Assembly (NCBI GenBank): GCA_015657535.1
Contig: JADHZB010001270.1
Span: 1-14,736 of the forward strand
Direction: 5' to 3'
Length of the DNA: 14,736 nt
DNA from: Nephromyces sp. MM_2019
Taxonomy: Eukaryota; Apicomplexa; Aconoidasida; Nephromycida
Part shown: positions 1 through 9,374 of the stretch, piece after piece
Layout: each line of letters begins with the position of its first letter
Position numbering within the stretch: the first letter of the stretch is position 1
Notes under the pieces: generated by a model
Database searches by the model: none
The model's input: the letters and a program-made list of their open reading frames with translations, nothing else
Told to the model about the DNA's origin: nothing
Program-made: the position numbers and the translations under genes

Positions 1-50
1 ACATACATACATACATACATACATACATACATACATACATACATACATAC
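1..50. repeat. (ACAT)n microsatellite
   Basis: About twelve and a half perfect ACAT units open the window. On the minus strand this is a TATG run inside the partial intron that follows the RCC1-repeat exon, next to the GT-rich stretch at its donor. It probably continues past the left edge. Confidence 0.97.
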
Positions 51-82
51 ACAGAAGAACACACCAACACACACACACCTAC
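1..82 (-). other. Partial intron after the RCC1 exon
   Basis: On the sense (minus) strand the intron opens with GTAGGT and runs straight into GT repeats and then TATG repeats. The acceptor is outside the window. It shows the GT-rich 5' end seen in other introns here. Confidence 0.6.
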
Positions 83-1261
83 CAACAAAAGCGGAGTGAA
101 TTCTTCCAGCTGATACAGACGTTATCTTGCAGTTCTCAAATCCCTCTATCTTCTGAGGAACGGAAGCAACTTTTTGCTTTTCCTTTGAAAGCATTGAAGA
201 AGAAGAAGTGAAGCCCCATCTAAGCAAAACGACAGAATAGCACATTGAAGCTCACAAAGATGAAGAAGTAGCATTTAAGAGCTCAAGCGAGTAGAATCTT
301 CATCGTTTAAGACTTTTAAACAAGATTGTAGGGGTATTATGAGGATATGTGTGTGTGCATAACAGTTCAAGTATGCTTAGAAGGTTTCATTATATAGTGC
401 ATGAGTACATCCTTGTTTGCATGTGTGTGCATCTCTGTGTATATGTGTGTGTGCATCCGTGCGTAGATGTGTATATATCTCTCTATATGTGTGTGTGCGC
501 ACATCCGTGGGTACATATGCGTGCATCTCGGTGGGTGTGTAGGTATACCTGCGTTTACATATGCGTGCATCTGTGTGTGTGTCTCTCGAATAAATAAGTG
601 AAGAATCACTTCATACAGAGAAGATAGCAAAATTTGAGATTCATACTCGTATAAGCAATACTAGTAGGATATACTTGCTACTATGGAATTCATTCAAATG
701 CATCTCTTTTATAGTCAAAATAGATTCTCAATAAATCTCTATTTTGAAGATGAAACATCCACACAATGAGATTTCAACAATTTCCCTCTTCTTTCGAAAC
801 AACATCAATTTTATCTTCTTCATCTTCTTCCAGTAAAAACCATCCATTTCAACTTTTTCTTCTTATCCCTCTTATCCTCCCTCTTCCTTATCATTTACTA
901 TTTCAAACAGCTCAAACCTCCAAATAGACATTTTCTCCGCACTTTTTCCTGCTTTTTCATCAGCAAAACCTCCATTTTGAAGAGGAGATCCTTCACTTTC
1001 ATGAGATCCATCAGAAGCTCCGTTTTTTGGAGATTTCTCAGAAGAAGTAGAAGAAGAGAATGCTCTGTAGTTTATCAGTTTCTTAGAAGGGGAGTTGAGA
1101 TTCGGATGAATTGAAGCGAATTTTCCAAAATTTTTGCAGATTCTAACAAAAGAAGAAGAAGACGATGATGGAATCAACTCAGTCCTATAGAGACTACTAG
1201 AAACTACATTTCCATCAAAGCTCCTCCATGTCTTGGCAATACCTTGAAGAAAGGTGGCCAT
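83..1261 (-). CDS. RCC1-repeat protein with mitochondrial-type presequence, 5' part (join of 1261–918 and 219–83)
   Basis: The start is the ATG at 1261–1259, with A at -3 and G at +4. Exon 1 (1261–918) encodes 114 residues plus two bases. Residues 1–75 are rich in Ser, Arg and Lys with almost no acidic residues, and contain YRAFSSS, which resembles an R-3 matrix-protease site. This suggests import into a mitochondrion-type organelle. Exon 2 (219–83) continues in phase and reads like an RCC1 blade: an IWRWGF start across the junction, then PQKIEGF and ITSVSAGRIHSAFV, matching the family pattern of a WG start, a Pro-x-x-hydrophobic segment and a V-x-x-V-x-A-G-x-x-H-S end. The exon ends with one base at a GTAGGT donor, so more blades should lie to the left. 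RCC1L and plant RUG3 are organellar RCC1 proteins, but I cannot assign orthology. The exon 1 donor (GTTTGA) is non-consensus, so that junction is the weakest point. Confidence 0.6.
220..917 (-). other. Intron of the RCC1-repeat gene
   Basis: This 698-bp intron has donor GTTTGA at 917 and acceptor TTTTGCTTAG ending at 220. Its sense 3' half (590–345) is CA-rich, while the 5' half has no GT run. The splice is supported by phase (two bases plus one) and by the WRWGF sequence it creates, but the donor is weak. Confidence 0.5.
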
Positions 1262-1430
1262 CTTCAAGTGTGTGTGTGTATGTGTGGAGAAAGATGAAGA
1301 AGAGGGGGGGAAATTTCGATGAAATTGTCGAAGCTAGTTACTAGTGGGAGAGGGTGATATTCATAAGAAAATTGTAGCAAAAAGGGGGTTTGTGGTATGT
1401 ATTAGGTGTTGGTGTGCGTTGGTGTGTGTG

Positions 1431-1561
1431 TTCGTTTGCATGTGCTGTGTGTGTTCGTTTGCATGTGCTGTGTGTGTTCGTTTGCGTGTACTGTGTGTGT
1501 TGGTTTGCATGTGCTGTGTGTGTTCGTTTGCATATGCTGTGTGTGTTCGTTTGCATGTGGT
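1431..1561. repeat. 23-bp minisatellite, about six copies
   Basis: The core TTCGTTTGCATGTGC (one copy TTGG) recurs at 1431, 1454, 1477, 1500, 1523 and 1546, exactly 23 bp apart, with few substitutions. It lies within the GT-rich DNA upstream of the RCC1-repeat start. Long Cys/Val-rich reading frames here are a by-product of the repeat. Confidence 0.92.
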
Positions 1562-1891
1562 ACTGCTGTGTTTGTGTGGTGTGTGTTGGTGTATGTATTG
1601 TTGTATGTGTTGGCATATGTGATGGTGTGTGTTTTGGTGTACGTTTTGGTATGTGTGTTTGCTGCGTAGTGCTTGTGTCTCTGTATGTGTGCTGTATGAT
1701 GCTGCGGTGTGTGTGTTGAAAGTTTGCTAAAGGCTTAAAATGATGAGCTCTTGTAATGCTTTTAAACTACCTAATCTTATGTTAGCTTAGAACTAGCTGT
1801 GCCACATATATAAGTATCTGGGAGTTGCCGGCGTATCTACAGCTCCCAGACACCCGCTTCTGATGGATACTTTAGCTAAATCCTCACACAG

Positions 1892-2053
1892 AGTTCATAG
1901 AGGTAGCTGAACCTGGACACGCACACACACGAAGTTCATGGAGATATTGCAGCGGAGCCCTCACACATGCAGGCTGCTTAGCACACAGACAGAGCTGATA
2001 ACACCCACACACAGTTCATAGAGATACCCTACCTAAACCCCTCCACAAAGACA
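1892..2053. repeat. Degenerate repeat, about 40-bp period
   Basis: The motif AGTTCATRGAGRTA occurs at 1892, 1933 and 2013, spaced 41 and 80 bp, each copy preceded by a CA run. The missing middle copy would fall near 1973, where only the CA part is recognisable. It looks like an old minisatellite. Confidence 0.6.
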
Positions 2054-3269
2054 CTCTAGGAGAGAAAACGTCCGATACCTCCACTAAATCAGCATACTGT
2101 AGGGTAGCAGACACACACGCACGCATATATGCACCCATAAAAAAACACACACATATGCACACGCACACACAGACACACTCCAAGCAAGAGGGTACTTCCC
2201 GTTTCCACACCCAACTCCTCAATGGTACCTAATAATACACACAAGATACCCGCTGAGCAAACACAGCAATCAGCCAGACACAAGCACACAACTCATCTTA
2301 GATGCAGCTTCCTCAGCCTTCTTTCGCCTTTCATTTAGCTATTCGCACACAGAAGCTGATATTCTACTGTTTCTCGTTGAAGCACAGAAAACATTAAACT
2401 TATGGAGTACGTTTCTCAAAGATTCTGCTCAGCTGTAGCTAGAAACTTTGTAGCTAGCATCACCGTGTGTGTGAGTACATCAAAACTTGCCTGTGAGATG
2501 TATGCACACGGGAAGTGGGTATACCATAAGTGTGTGTGAGCTACTCTGTCGGCAGTGGAAATTGCGTGATGTGAAAAATCTGTGTGTATTGTAGATGTGG
2601 GCGTAGGTGTATGAATATTAGATGCACGTGCATGCTATATATGTGTGTTACATGTGGGTGTGTGCTAGATACGAGTGTGTATGTTAGATATGTGTGCGTC
2701 TGGAATGTATGTGCGTGTATACATAGCAATAGTGCACGTATGCTTAATGTATGTACCCATGGCAGTTGTGTGTGTACATGCTAGATGAGCGTATATATAT
2801 GGACATGCACAGCAGCAGCTCTAGCTACTCGCATGGCAGGCATACGTTAATTTCGTCGGCTTTACTTCCTCAATATCTCGTGGAAGTCACTTCTCAACTG
2901 CGCTCTTACTATTGCCCTCAAGGATACACACACACACCACACACACGAAGATACACGCACATGGATGCACGCAAGCGAAGATATATACACACACACTTGA
3001 AGATACACAAAAGCACAGCTTTTCTTCTAGTGAAAGTTTCTAGTTTTTGCCAATGAATCTTCTGCAGAAAATTTCGTCACTTTGATGTGAAGATGCTGAA
3101 AAGTAATCTTCTTCATTTTATAGAATCGCTTGCTTCTCTTCATATAGAGAGATGAAGATGCTTGCATATCCATACTTATACATATGCACCTGGTCTTCGT
3201 GTGTGTGCGCATTATCTCCAGGCTTATTCTTGTGTTCTGTGTGTATGTGAGTGTTGTGTGTATTGTGTG

Positions 3270-3345
3270 TTCCTGTATGTGCTGTGTGTTCCTGCGTGTG
3301 TTGCGTGTTCCTGTATGTTCTGTGTGTTCCTGTATGTGTTGTGTG
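3270..3345. repeat. 19-bp minisatellite, four copies
   Basis: The core TTCCTG starts at 3270, 3289, 3308 and 3327, exactly 19 bp apart, joined by GT-rich spacers. A further TTCCTG at 3366 is off by one base from two periods. The overlapping open frames (Cys/Val/Leu-rich) are not credible proteins. Confidence 0.88.
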
Positions 3346-3809
3346 TATCGTATTACCTGTGAGTGTTCCTGTGAGTGCTGTGTGTGTTGTGTGTTACTCT
3401 TGTGCTTTCTTTCTGCACGTGTGTGTGTGCGCGCGTATTTCTATTGGTCTTGTGTGCATCTAGCTTTTTTTGTACAGTTGATTGAGTGTATTACTTTATC
3501 TTTGTGTTTGAATTGCAGCTTATATTCATTTTTTACCATTTTCTTTGACATTTTCTCTGTTCACTATACTGTGTGCGTGTACGATGAACATCTCTAAACT
3601 TTTGTGCTGCTCTGTTATTGTTCTCACTACGGCTTTGTAATTGCTTAGCCCTCAGCATGCTGCTTCTTCTCTTCTTAAGGTGCTTAAATCAAATCTTATA
3701 GTTGTTTTCACTTCCTACTGCTTTACAAAGATTCGCTTGAATGCAGCTCTGAGTAGAAGCTTCTTGTCAGGAAGAAAACCTCTTCTTCTTTCATAGCAGC
3801 CACAAATTT

Positions 3810-3827
3810 CCCTTTGATTTCATGCAG
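3810..3827 (+). other. Possible 3' splice site of a CNX1 leader intron
   Basis: CCCTTTGATTTCATGCAG ends at 3827, 44 bases before the chosen CNX1 ATG. The frame stays open from 3828 into the gene, so this could join an upstream leader exon, coding or not. No partner donor could be fixed; the 3010–3190 island is a candidate. Confidence 0.4.
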
Positions 3828-3871
3828 GGGTGGATTTCGGCAAAAGGCGTCTTCAAAAAACAAACGGCATA

Positions 3872-5129
3872 ATGGAGCCACACGAAAAAGAAGCATTAAA
3901 GGAAAAGGAGATTTCCTCATCATCTCCCCCCCCACCCCCCACCCCCCTATCTCTTCTTCCTCCTTCGTCATCTCCATATCCGATGGTCAAGTTATCGGAA
4001 GCTTACAAGTTGATTGAAACTAAAATCAAAGAGGATTTCAGCTCCTTAACAGAGCAGAGGATGACTGCCTACAATCTTGAAGCTTCAACACACACAAACA
4101 CACACACAGAGGCTGATGAAATCGATAGAACTCCGTACTTTTTCGAGAGGGTTTCATCAACTGATGCTATTGGGAGAATTTTAGCGGTTGATATAACCGT
4201 GGAAAGGCCTTATCCAGCCTCAGATACTTCGACTATGGATGGCTATGCCTTGATGCTTCCGAAGGAGCTTTTTGTGAAAGAGCCATCATTTAGTGGATGC
4301 TCACACACACACGCAGAAGGTGGAAATACTGCAAAGAGCGGAGAACCACACGCACACACAGCCGCTGCTGATGAAGTGGCAGGGCACCCTTCATCTTCAG
4401 TTAACACTCATTGTGAGGGGATTTTTTCTCATCTTCAGCTCCTCTTTAAGGTGGAGAAGCTGAGCAGTCTCCCTGGATTTGCTCCTATTAAAGCTAGGAG
4501 GCCTGTGTTAACTGTAGATAAGGTGCATGGTGGGAGGTTTGACGCAGGAAACGAGACGGAGGGAGAGAAAGTAGCTGTAGCTATAGCGTGTGACGAGATC
4601 AATCAAACATACACACCAGAAGCAGAGATTCTGGTATCTACACCCCCTCATCCTCCAAATCAAACACATACACAACATACTACCTCCTCACCTCCCTCCA
4701 TCCCCCCTCATCCTCTCAAGCAGACACCAACCCCCCAAATTCCCTCCCCCCCCATGCACGAATCAGCTGTGTGTGGGTTAGAAATTGAGCCTTGTGCCCT
4801 TGTTATAAGATGCTTCAGGATCACCACTGGAGGAAGCCTTCCTGAAGGATGCCACTGCGTTATGCCCATAGAATACTGTGCTCCTCTCAGAGGTCATGAA
4901 GCTTCCTACTTTAAGCTCATCAGAAATCCCCCGCCTTTTACATTTGGTATGAATATCAGGAGGAAGGGCTCTGACTTAACAGTAGGAAGCAGAGTACTGC
5001 GAAAGTTTGAAGTTCTCACACACACACACCTTGGATTGCTGGCAAATCTTCGAGTTACTAGTGTGCTAGTTCTGAGGAAGCTGAGGGTCGCTGTGCTGTC
5101 TACTGGAAACGAGTTGATTGGTTTTGAGG
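3872..5129 (+). CDS. CNX1: CNX1 exon 1: N-terminal part of the molybdenum-insertase domain
   Basis: It encodes 419 residues plus the first base of an Asp codon. After a Ser/Pro-rich leader (Pro codons in C-homopolymers near 3927–3947), MVKLSEAYKLIE begins the recognisable domain. Two inserts split it: a stretch from about residue 135 to 190 with SHTHAEGG and PHAHTAA, and a Pro/Thr/His-rich stretch at about 245–295 just before RITTGG. The latter resembles an intron in composition, but removing 4634–4766 (133 bases) would break the frame, so I treat it as coding. The exon closes after STGNELIGFE at a GTAGGA donor. Reading straight through gives Val/Cys repeats from the GT tract, not protein. 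Confidence 0.9.
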
Positions 5130-8100
5130 GTAGGAGGGTGGGAGGGGATATTTTGGGGGTGTGTGTGTGTGTGTGTGTATGTGTGTGTGTGTGTGCGTGG
5201 GAAGGTTATAGGTGGATGTGTCGGAGAGAGAGATATACACATGTGCAGAGAGAGGTGGAGCGAGAGAAGGATTCGTGTGTTTCAGTGGGTGGGTGTGTAT
5301 ATTGGAGAGAGAAATGGGGAGTGAGAGGTTCATGTGTATGGGTGAGAGGTGAAGATGTATTTGTATGGATGTACTTGTGTCGCTTCTTTATCGCTTCTTC
5401 CCCTCCTCTTCCTTTTCGAAACTATAGTTCACTGTATAGACTTATGGTGTCTGTATTTGTATTTGATTCCTTGCATACACGCTATGCCCGTTTTCAAGGT
5501 GTTGAAGCGTTTGATAGAGTTATTTGATGCTAAAATTGCGAGATAGCATGCGTCTCCTTCATCTTCTTCCTCTTCTTCCTTTTCTTCATCTTCTTCTCCC
5601 TTCTTCCTCTAAAGCGAGATTCTCCGCTGAAATGAGGAAGTTAGCAGTTTAGCTGCTTGAATTCTTCAAAAAGGCAATGTCTGGGCAGAAGCTTGCTCGT
5701 TTAATAGCCTTCTCTTTGGGGCTTTGTCTTCTTCATTATGAAGTCTATTTGTGTGTGCAAACGTTGATGAAGTCACAGCTTCTTCTACTTGCCTACTCCT
5801 CTATTTGTCCTTTATAAAATTTTTGTTAGGCTGATTTGAAGATGTGTTAACTAGAAGCTGAATGTAGCCATATACTAATGATGATCTTGCTGTGCAATTT
5901 TTGTAGTTTTCTGGAAGGGATTTTTCTCACACACTGAATGAAGCATACAAATCCACAGATCCTATCGACACACAGATAGCACCCACGCACACACACGGAT
6001 ATATCCCACACTTATACATCCATGCAACCCCCCCGCTCATCCTATCTTCGTTCTCCTTCCTCTTCCCCCTCAGACAGCGCCCTCCAAGCAGAAGAAGCAT
6101 CTACACATAAAATCATTGATAGCAACGGCCCTATGCTATCCAGCATGCTTACTCAGTCTGGCTTCGATGTGTGTGCGAGATCCATAGCTATAGACTCGAG
6201 AGAAGCTCTATTCAGCTACTTTGAAGAAGCTCGTAGAGATGATTCGGGTGTTGATGCTGTCATATCAACGGGGGGAGTGAGTGTGGGAATCCACGACTAC
6301 ATGAAGGAGGCATTGGAGTTTCATGGGAAGATACTGTTTGGAAGGCTCTCATTGAAGCCTGGAATGCCTACAACTTTCGCTAGAATCTCTCGAAGTGTGT
6401 GTGCAGCTTCTGAGAGACTCGCACACACACTGCCTCTATACGTCTTTGGCCTTCCAGGAAACCCTGCTTCGGCTTGGACGACTTACACACTCGTTGCTGA
6501 GCCTTCTCTGCGTTTTTTACACTATTGGAGATCATCAGATGCTGTTAGAGATTCACACACACGCAGCAATTCTCGGAAAGGCCAAGATTCTCACATGCAC
6601 CAAGATTCCAATGTAAAATACCAAGACTTGCACACATATCAAGATTCTCCAACACCCCAAGATTCCCATGCAAAACACCAGGATTCTCACACACAAGAAT
6701 ATTCTCATAAACAAGGGGATTCTCACACACAACAAGATTCTCCTACTAAGCACCATCCCCACACAGACCACACACATACCCACACGCACGACGCACACAC
6801 CCACCATCATCCTCCAAGCCTCAATATCAACTCAAAATCAGGAAAACCTCTGTTTCTACGCAGCCTCTCGTACTTCCTTCCTCCTATAGTTCCCGTCAGA
6901 CTCGATGGAAGCATCAAAGCTGACAAGATACGCCCAGAATACCACAGATGCCTGATATATCAACCTTTAAGCTTCAGCGATAAAAAAGGAATGAGCTACT
7001 TCAGTGTAGCCTCTTCAGGAGGTACTCGATTGATCGACACACACACAGGCAGTTTGGGAGCTGAATCATTGGGATACGCACACGCAGACGCTTTGGAAAG
7101 TATTCAATCGATGGAATCCCCCCCGCCAGCAAATATCGCACTAACACACACACATCCTTTGAGTCTTCTCCCTCATCATTCAGCGACGGTGAAGGGTGAT
7201 TTACACGCAATATCTACAGGTAATCAGATCTCCAGTAGGCTGCTAAGCTGCGTGTGTGCGAATGGCTTACTCTTAGTCCCTGCAGAGGCAAACTCTGGAA
7301 TATCAAAGCATAAAGAAGGTTCTCTAATGAGTGCAGCACTGGTGGGAGAAGTGTTGAGCTTTCACACTATCGCAAGTATACTGGAAGATCATGTGGAGGG
7401 GAGTTTATTCAATGAGGAGAGGAGAGAAAGTTTGGGTAAACATGAGGAAGAAGATGGGAGAGGAGTAGGAGCGGGTGGCTTAGGAGGGGGGGGAATAGAA
7501 GGAAGAGAAGGAGAAGATGGAGGAAGAGCTGGAGGTAGAGGTGAAGATGGGGAAAAGCTAAGAGAAGACCGAGAAAACGCAGAAGAAGAGGATGGAAAAA
7601 GAACAACAGAACAAGCATATGAAGAAGCAAAACGTCTACCATCAAGCCACTCAAAACAAACTACTCCACCACCCCTCCCCACCCAAGCAAACCACAGAGA
7701 ACCCCCCCCCCGAAACAGCCAGCAACTCACAACCTCCACCCTTTCTTCTACTCAGCTCTTAAGCCACCCCCATGACGAGCCGCTTTCTCCCCAAAATCGC
7801 TCAACACCTCTACCTACCACTCCAGAAGATGCATCTTCTTCATCTTCCTCCTCAACTCATCAGCGAAAACCTCATTTTTCGTCCAATTCTCGGCTTTATC
7901 GTGTAGCTATACTTACGGCTTCAGACTCTTGTAGTCAGGGCTTAAACACCGATTTCTCTGGGCCGAAGATTCGCAGCATTTTCACAGAAGAAATTGAGAA
8001 ATTCGAGGTCTCTTTCGTAATGATTGTGCCTGATGATGTGGAGCAAATTCGCCAGAAAATCCGTTTTTTTCACTCAGAAATGATAGATTTGATAGTAATA

Positions 8101-8370
8101 ACAGGAGGAACAGGGATGGGCCCTAGAGACTGCACACCAGAAGCCTTGAGACCGCTACTTTCTAGGCGTTATGAGGGCTTAGAACAGCTCATGCTCCTTG
8201 AAGGGCTGCGAAAGACTCCTTATGCTGCTTTTTCTAGGTTAACTGTAGGATCGATGGGGCCAAAAACCCTCATCTTCTCTCTACCCGGCAGTACAAAGGC
8301 TGTAGATGAGTGTATAAGAGCAGTGAAGCCTTTGTTGCTTCATGCGTTGTTGACACTCTCATCGGAGTGA
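3872..8370 (+). CDS. CNX1: CNX1-type molybdenum cofactor protein, MoeA(E)–MogA(G) fusion (join of 3872–5129 and 6074–8370)
   Basis: This protein catalyses the last two steps of cytosolic molybdenum cofactor synthesis: the G domain adenylylates molybdopterin and the E domain inserts molybdate and releases AMP. The predicted length is about 1184 residues, against about 670 for Arabidopsis Cnx1. E-domain signatures: STMDGYAL (120–127), RITTGGSLPEG (316–326), GMNIRRKG (359–366), STGNELI (410–416), STGGVSVG (484–491), LPGNPASAW (546–554), RPEYHR (706–711) and TGNQISSRLLS (801–811). G-domain signatures: YRVAILTASD (1028–1037), TGGTGMGPRDCTPEA (1096–1110) and a C-terminal SLPGSTKAV. The E-then-G order is that of plant Cnx1, opposite to gephyrin. 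The ATG at 3872 has A at -3 and G at +4; an in-frame ATG at 3983 fits the family N-terminus but has weaker context. Extra length comes from low-complexity inserts and the interdomain linker. Confidence 0.93.
5130..6073 (+). other. CNX1: CNX1 intron (944 bp)
   Basis: The donor is G|GTAGGA at 5130 and the acceptor is CTTCCCCCTCAG ending at 6073, after a pyrimidine tract from about 6034. One base plus two bases restore an Asp codon and give NELIGFE-D-ALQAEE, reaching the conserved DSN with spacing close to plant Cnx1. The first 200 bases are GT-rich (5158–5200 nearly pure), a TCTTC-rich block covers 5549–5610, and the last 150 bases are CA-rich (5926–6010). The two ends are thus complementary. 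Confidence 0.85.
6074..8370 (+). CDS. CNX1: CNX1 exon 2: rest of the insertase domain, linker and adenylyltransferase domain
   Basis: It encodes residues 420–1184 and ends at TGA 8368–8370. The order is: MoeA core (to about 570); an Asp/Ser/His/Gln repeat insert (579–647); MoeA subdomain IV with RSLSYFLPP, RPEYHR and TGNQISSRLLS (to about 850); a disordered linker of about 170 residues, first Glu/Gly/Arg-rich and then Pro/Ser/Thr-rich; and the MogA domain (1028–1180). The frame is open throughout, so no further intron is needed, although a linker intron cannot be excluded. The TGGTG loop and the PRDCTPEA motif are intact, so both activities look preserved. Confidence 0.92.
6550..6757 (+). repeat. 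CNX1: Coding minisatellite, 18/21-bp units (QDSHTx)
   Basis: About nine imperfect tandem units encode variants of Gln-Asp-Ser-His-Thr-x with an occasional extra residue: QDSHMH, QDSNVKY, QDLHTY, QDSPTP, QDSHAKH, QDSHTQ and so on. All keep the frame. It lies between MoeA subdomains III and IV, where it should form a hydrophilic loop, and is followed by a His/Thr-rich CA tract. Confidence 0.85.
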
Positions 8371-8447
8371 TGTGAGGGAGGAGGGGTGGGGAGATGTGGG
8401 TGGTTTTCTTGTGTGTGTAGTTTATTTTTGGTGTTTAGTTGGTTTTC

Positions 8448-8484
<37 letters not shown>

Positions 8485-8640
8485 GGGGATGTAAGCTATA
8501 TAGCTTTTAGTGATAATGAAAGGCCATAGGAATATTGGGTAGAGAATGAGAGAACCTCTGTGCTTAGGTGCGTTTTCGTGTGTGTATTTGGGTGTGTTAT
8601 GTGTGATTGCTTATGTTTTTATGTGTGTTTTTTTTGTGTT
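8371..8640. other. CNX1 downstream region, GT-rich
   Basis: This is probably CNX1 3' UTR and flank. The plus strand is GT-rich, with a pure (TG)n run at 8461–8484. No AATAAA or clear terminator was seen. If the candidate minus-strand exon at 8641 is real, this is the whole convergent spacer between the two genes. Confidence 0.55.
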
Positions 8641-8710
8641 TTATGGATGAGATGCACTGGTTGAGATTTCAGCATACATGGCAACAACGTTATTTGCACA
8701 CATCTCTTCC
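8641..8710 (-). CDS. Candidate last exon of the SNF2 helicase gene
   Basis: On the minus strand CACTTTCGGTAG ends at 8711 and could be an acceptor. The 70 bases after it complete a codon with one base and then encode EEMCANNVVAMYAEISTSAS plus two residues before TAA at 8643–8641. The phase fits the candidate exon ending at 9301. No homology was recognised; the case rests on phase, an open frame and its position next to the CNX1 3' end. Confidence 0.25.
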
Positions 8711-9300
8711 CTACCGAAAGTGTATATACACATACGGCAACTTAGCGGCATCAGCATAAGCAGCTTATATGGCATACACATAAGCACCACACACCGAGAG
8801 AGCCGCACATAATGCACACACAAAGCCACATACAATGAACGCACATACTTCGCCACACGCCCAGCCACGCACCACGCGCACACACAAAAAGTCGTGCACA
8901 CCACCACCCCGCACGCAACACACGCACACACAATAAATACCCGCACAGCACCCTGTACACATTTGCTCGTCATATCTTACTGAAAGACCTAAAATCTGTG
9001 TACCTGTATACACGGGCACGCACACACATTCCCAGCAAGCTTCCTAAAGACGCTGAAACTCGTTTTTTCTCCTACAGTACAGAGGCAGGTGTATGTACAC
9101 CGGCATGCCGTGTGTCTGTAGGCATTCCTTTCTTTTTTTAGTTTCTCTTGTATACCCCCCATCGCAGCAATAAGAATATATATGTGTCTCTTACTTCATG
9201 CTCAACTTCTGAGTTAAAAGTATATACAAATTGATTGATTTGTTACTTTTAAAAAGTACCACCTACACTATCACATGATTGGGGGTGTACGTACACTCAC
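8711..9300. other. CA-rich stretch, candidate intron
   Basis: The plus strand is CA-rich from about 8690 to 9030 (GT-rich on the minus strand). If the flanking candidate exons are right, this is a minus-strand intron opening with a strong GTGAGT donor at 9300. It also holds a perfect palindrome GTGTACGTACAC at 9285–9296 and A/T-rich DNA at 9160–9260. Nothing else is supported. Confidence 0.35.
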
Positions 9301-9374
9301 AGCATTAGCTTTTTGATGATGTTTTTGATGCTCTTTTTGCTTTGAATTATGGTTTTTGCGAGTCTCTCTAGCAG
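9301..9374 (-). CDS. Candidate penultimate exon of the SNF2 helicase gene
   Basis: On the minus strand an acceptor (ATTACCAG, exon from 9374) or one 24 bases earlier (CATCATAG-type, exon from 9398) is in phase 0, matching a possible donor at 10411. The frame reads LLERLAKTIIQSKKSIKNII and then KKLM plus two bases, and stops at a GTGAGT donor (9300–9295). It would be a basic amphipathic helix. A second open frame in the same bases reads IKGRLPAARETRKNHNSK and is not excluded. The island has CA on its left and GT on its right, as at several confirmed exons. Confidence 0.35.

Larger units (their letters stand above)
1262..3871. other. Divergent spacer between the RCC1-repeat and CNX1 genes
   Basis: About 2.6 kb separates the two start codons. 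The plus strand is GT-rich at 1268–1720, CA-rich at 1915–2290, GT-rich at 2463–2790, CA-rich at 2925–3010 and GT-rich at 3195–3440. Two repeat-free islands (about 2290–2460 and 3010–3190) could be untranslated first exons. A T-rich stretch at 3440–3820 ends in a plausible acceptor just before the CNX1 start. There is no clear promoter consensus; ATATATAAG near 1806–1814 is TATA-like but unplaced relative to any transcript. No convincing protein-coding gene is visible. Confidence 0.6.

Noticed and set aside
1344..1719. Long Cys/Val-rich open frames on the plus strand and a His/Thr-rich one on the minus strand
   Set aside because: They are translations of the 23-bp GT-rich minisatellite, open in several frames at once, with no domain-like sequence.
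3184..3597. 137-codon Cys/Val/Ser-rich open frame
   Set aside because: Its first two thirds are the 19-bp repeat and GT tract; the rest is T-rich DNA with no recognisable protein feature.
4634..4766. Possible small intron in the Pro/Thr/His-rich part of CNX1 exon 1
   Set aside because: GT and AG ends exist, but the length of 133 is not a multiple of three and removal would break the frame into RITTGG.
5130..5527. Open continuation of CNX1 exon 1 past the donor
   Set aside because: It becomes Val/Cys repeats from the GT tract, lacks MoeA similarity, and would leave the domain cut at NELI when the rest is found after 6074.
6550..6757. Regular short repeats, considered as a CRISPR array
   Set aside because: Units are 18/21 bp without unique spacers, lie inside a eukaryotic coding exon and keep its frame.
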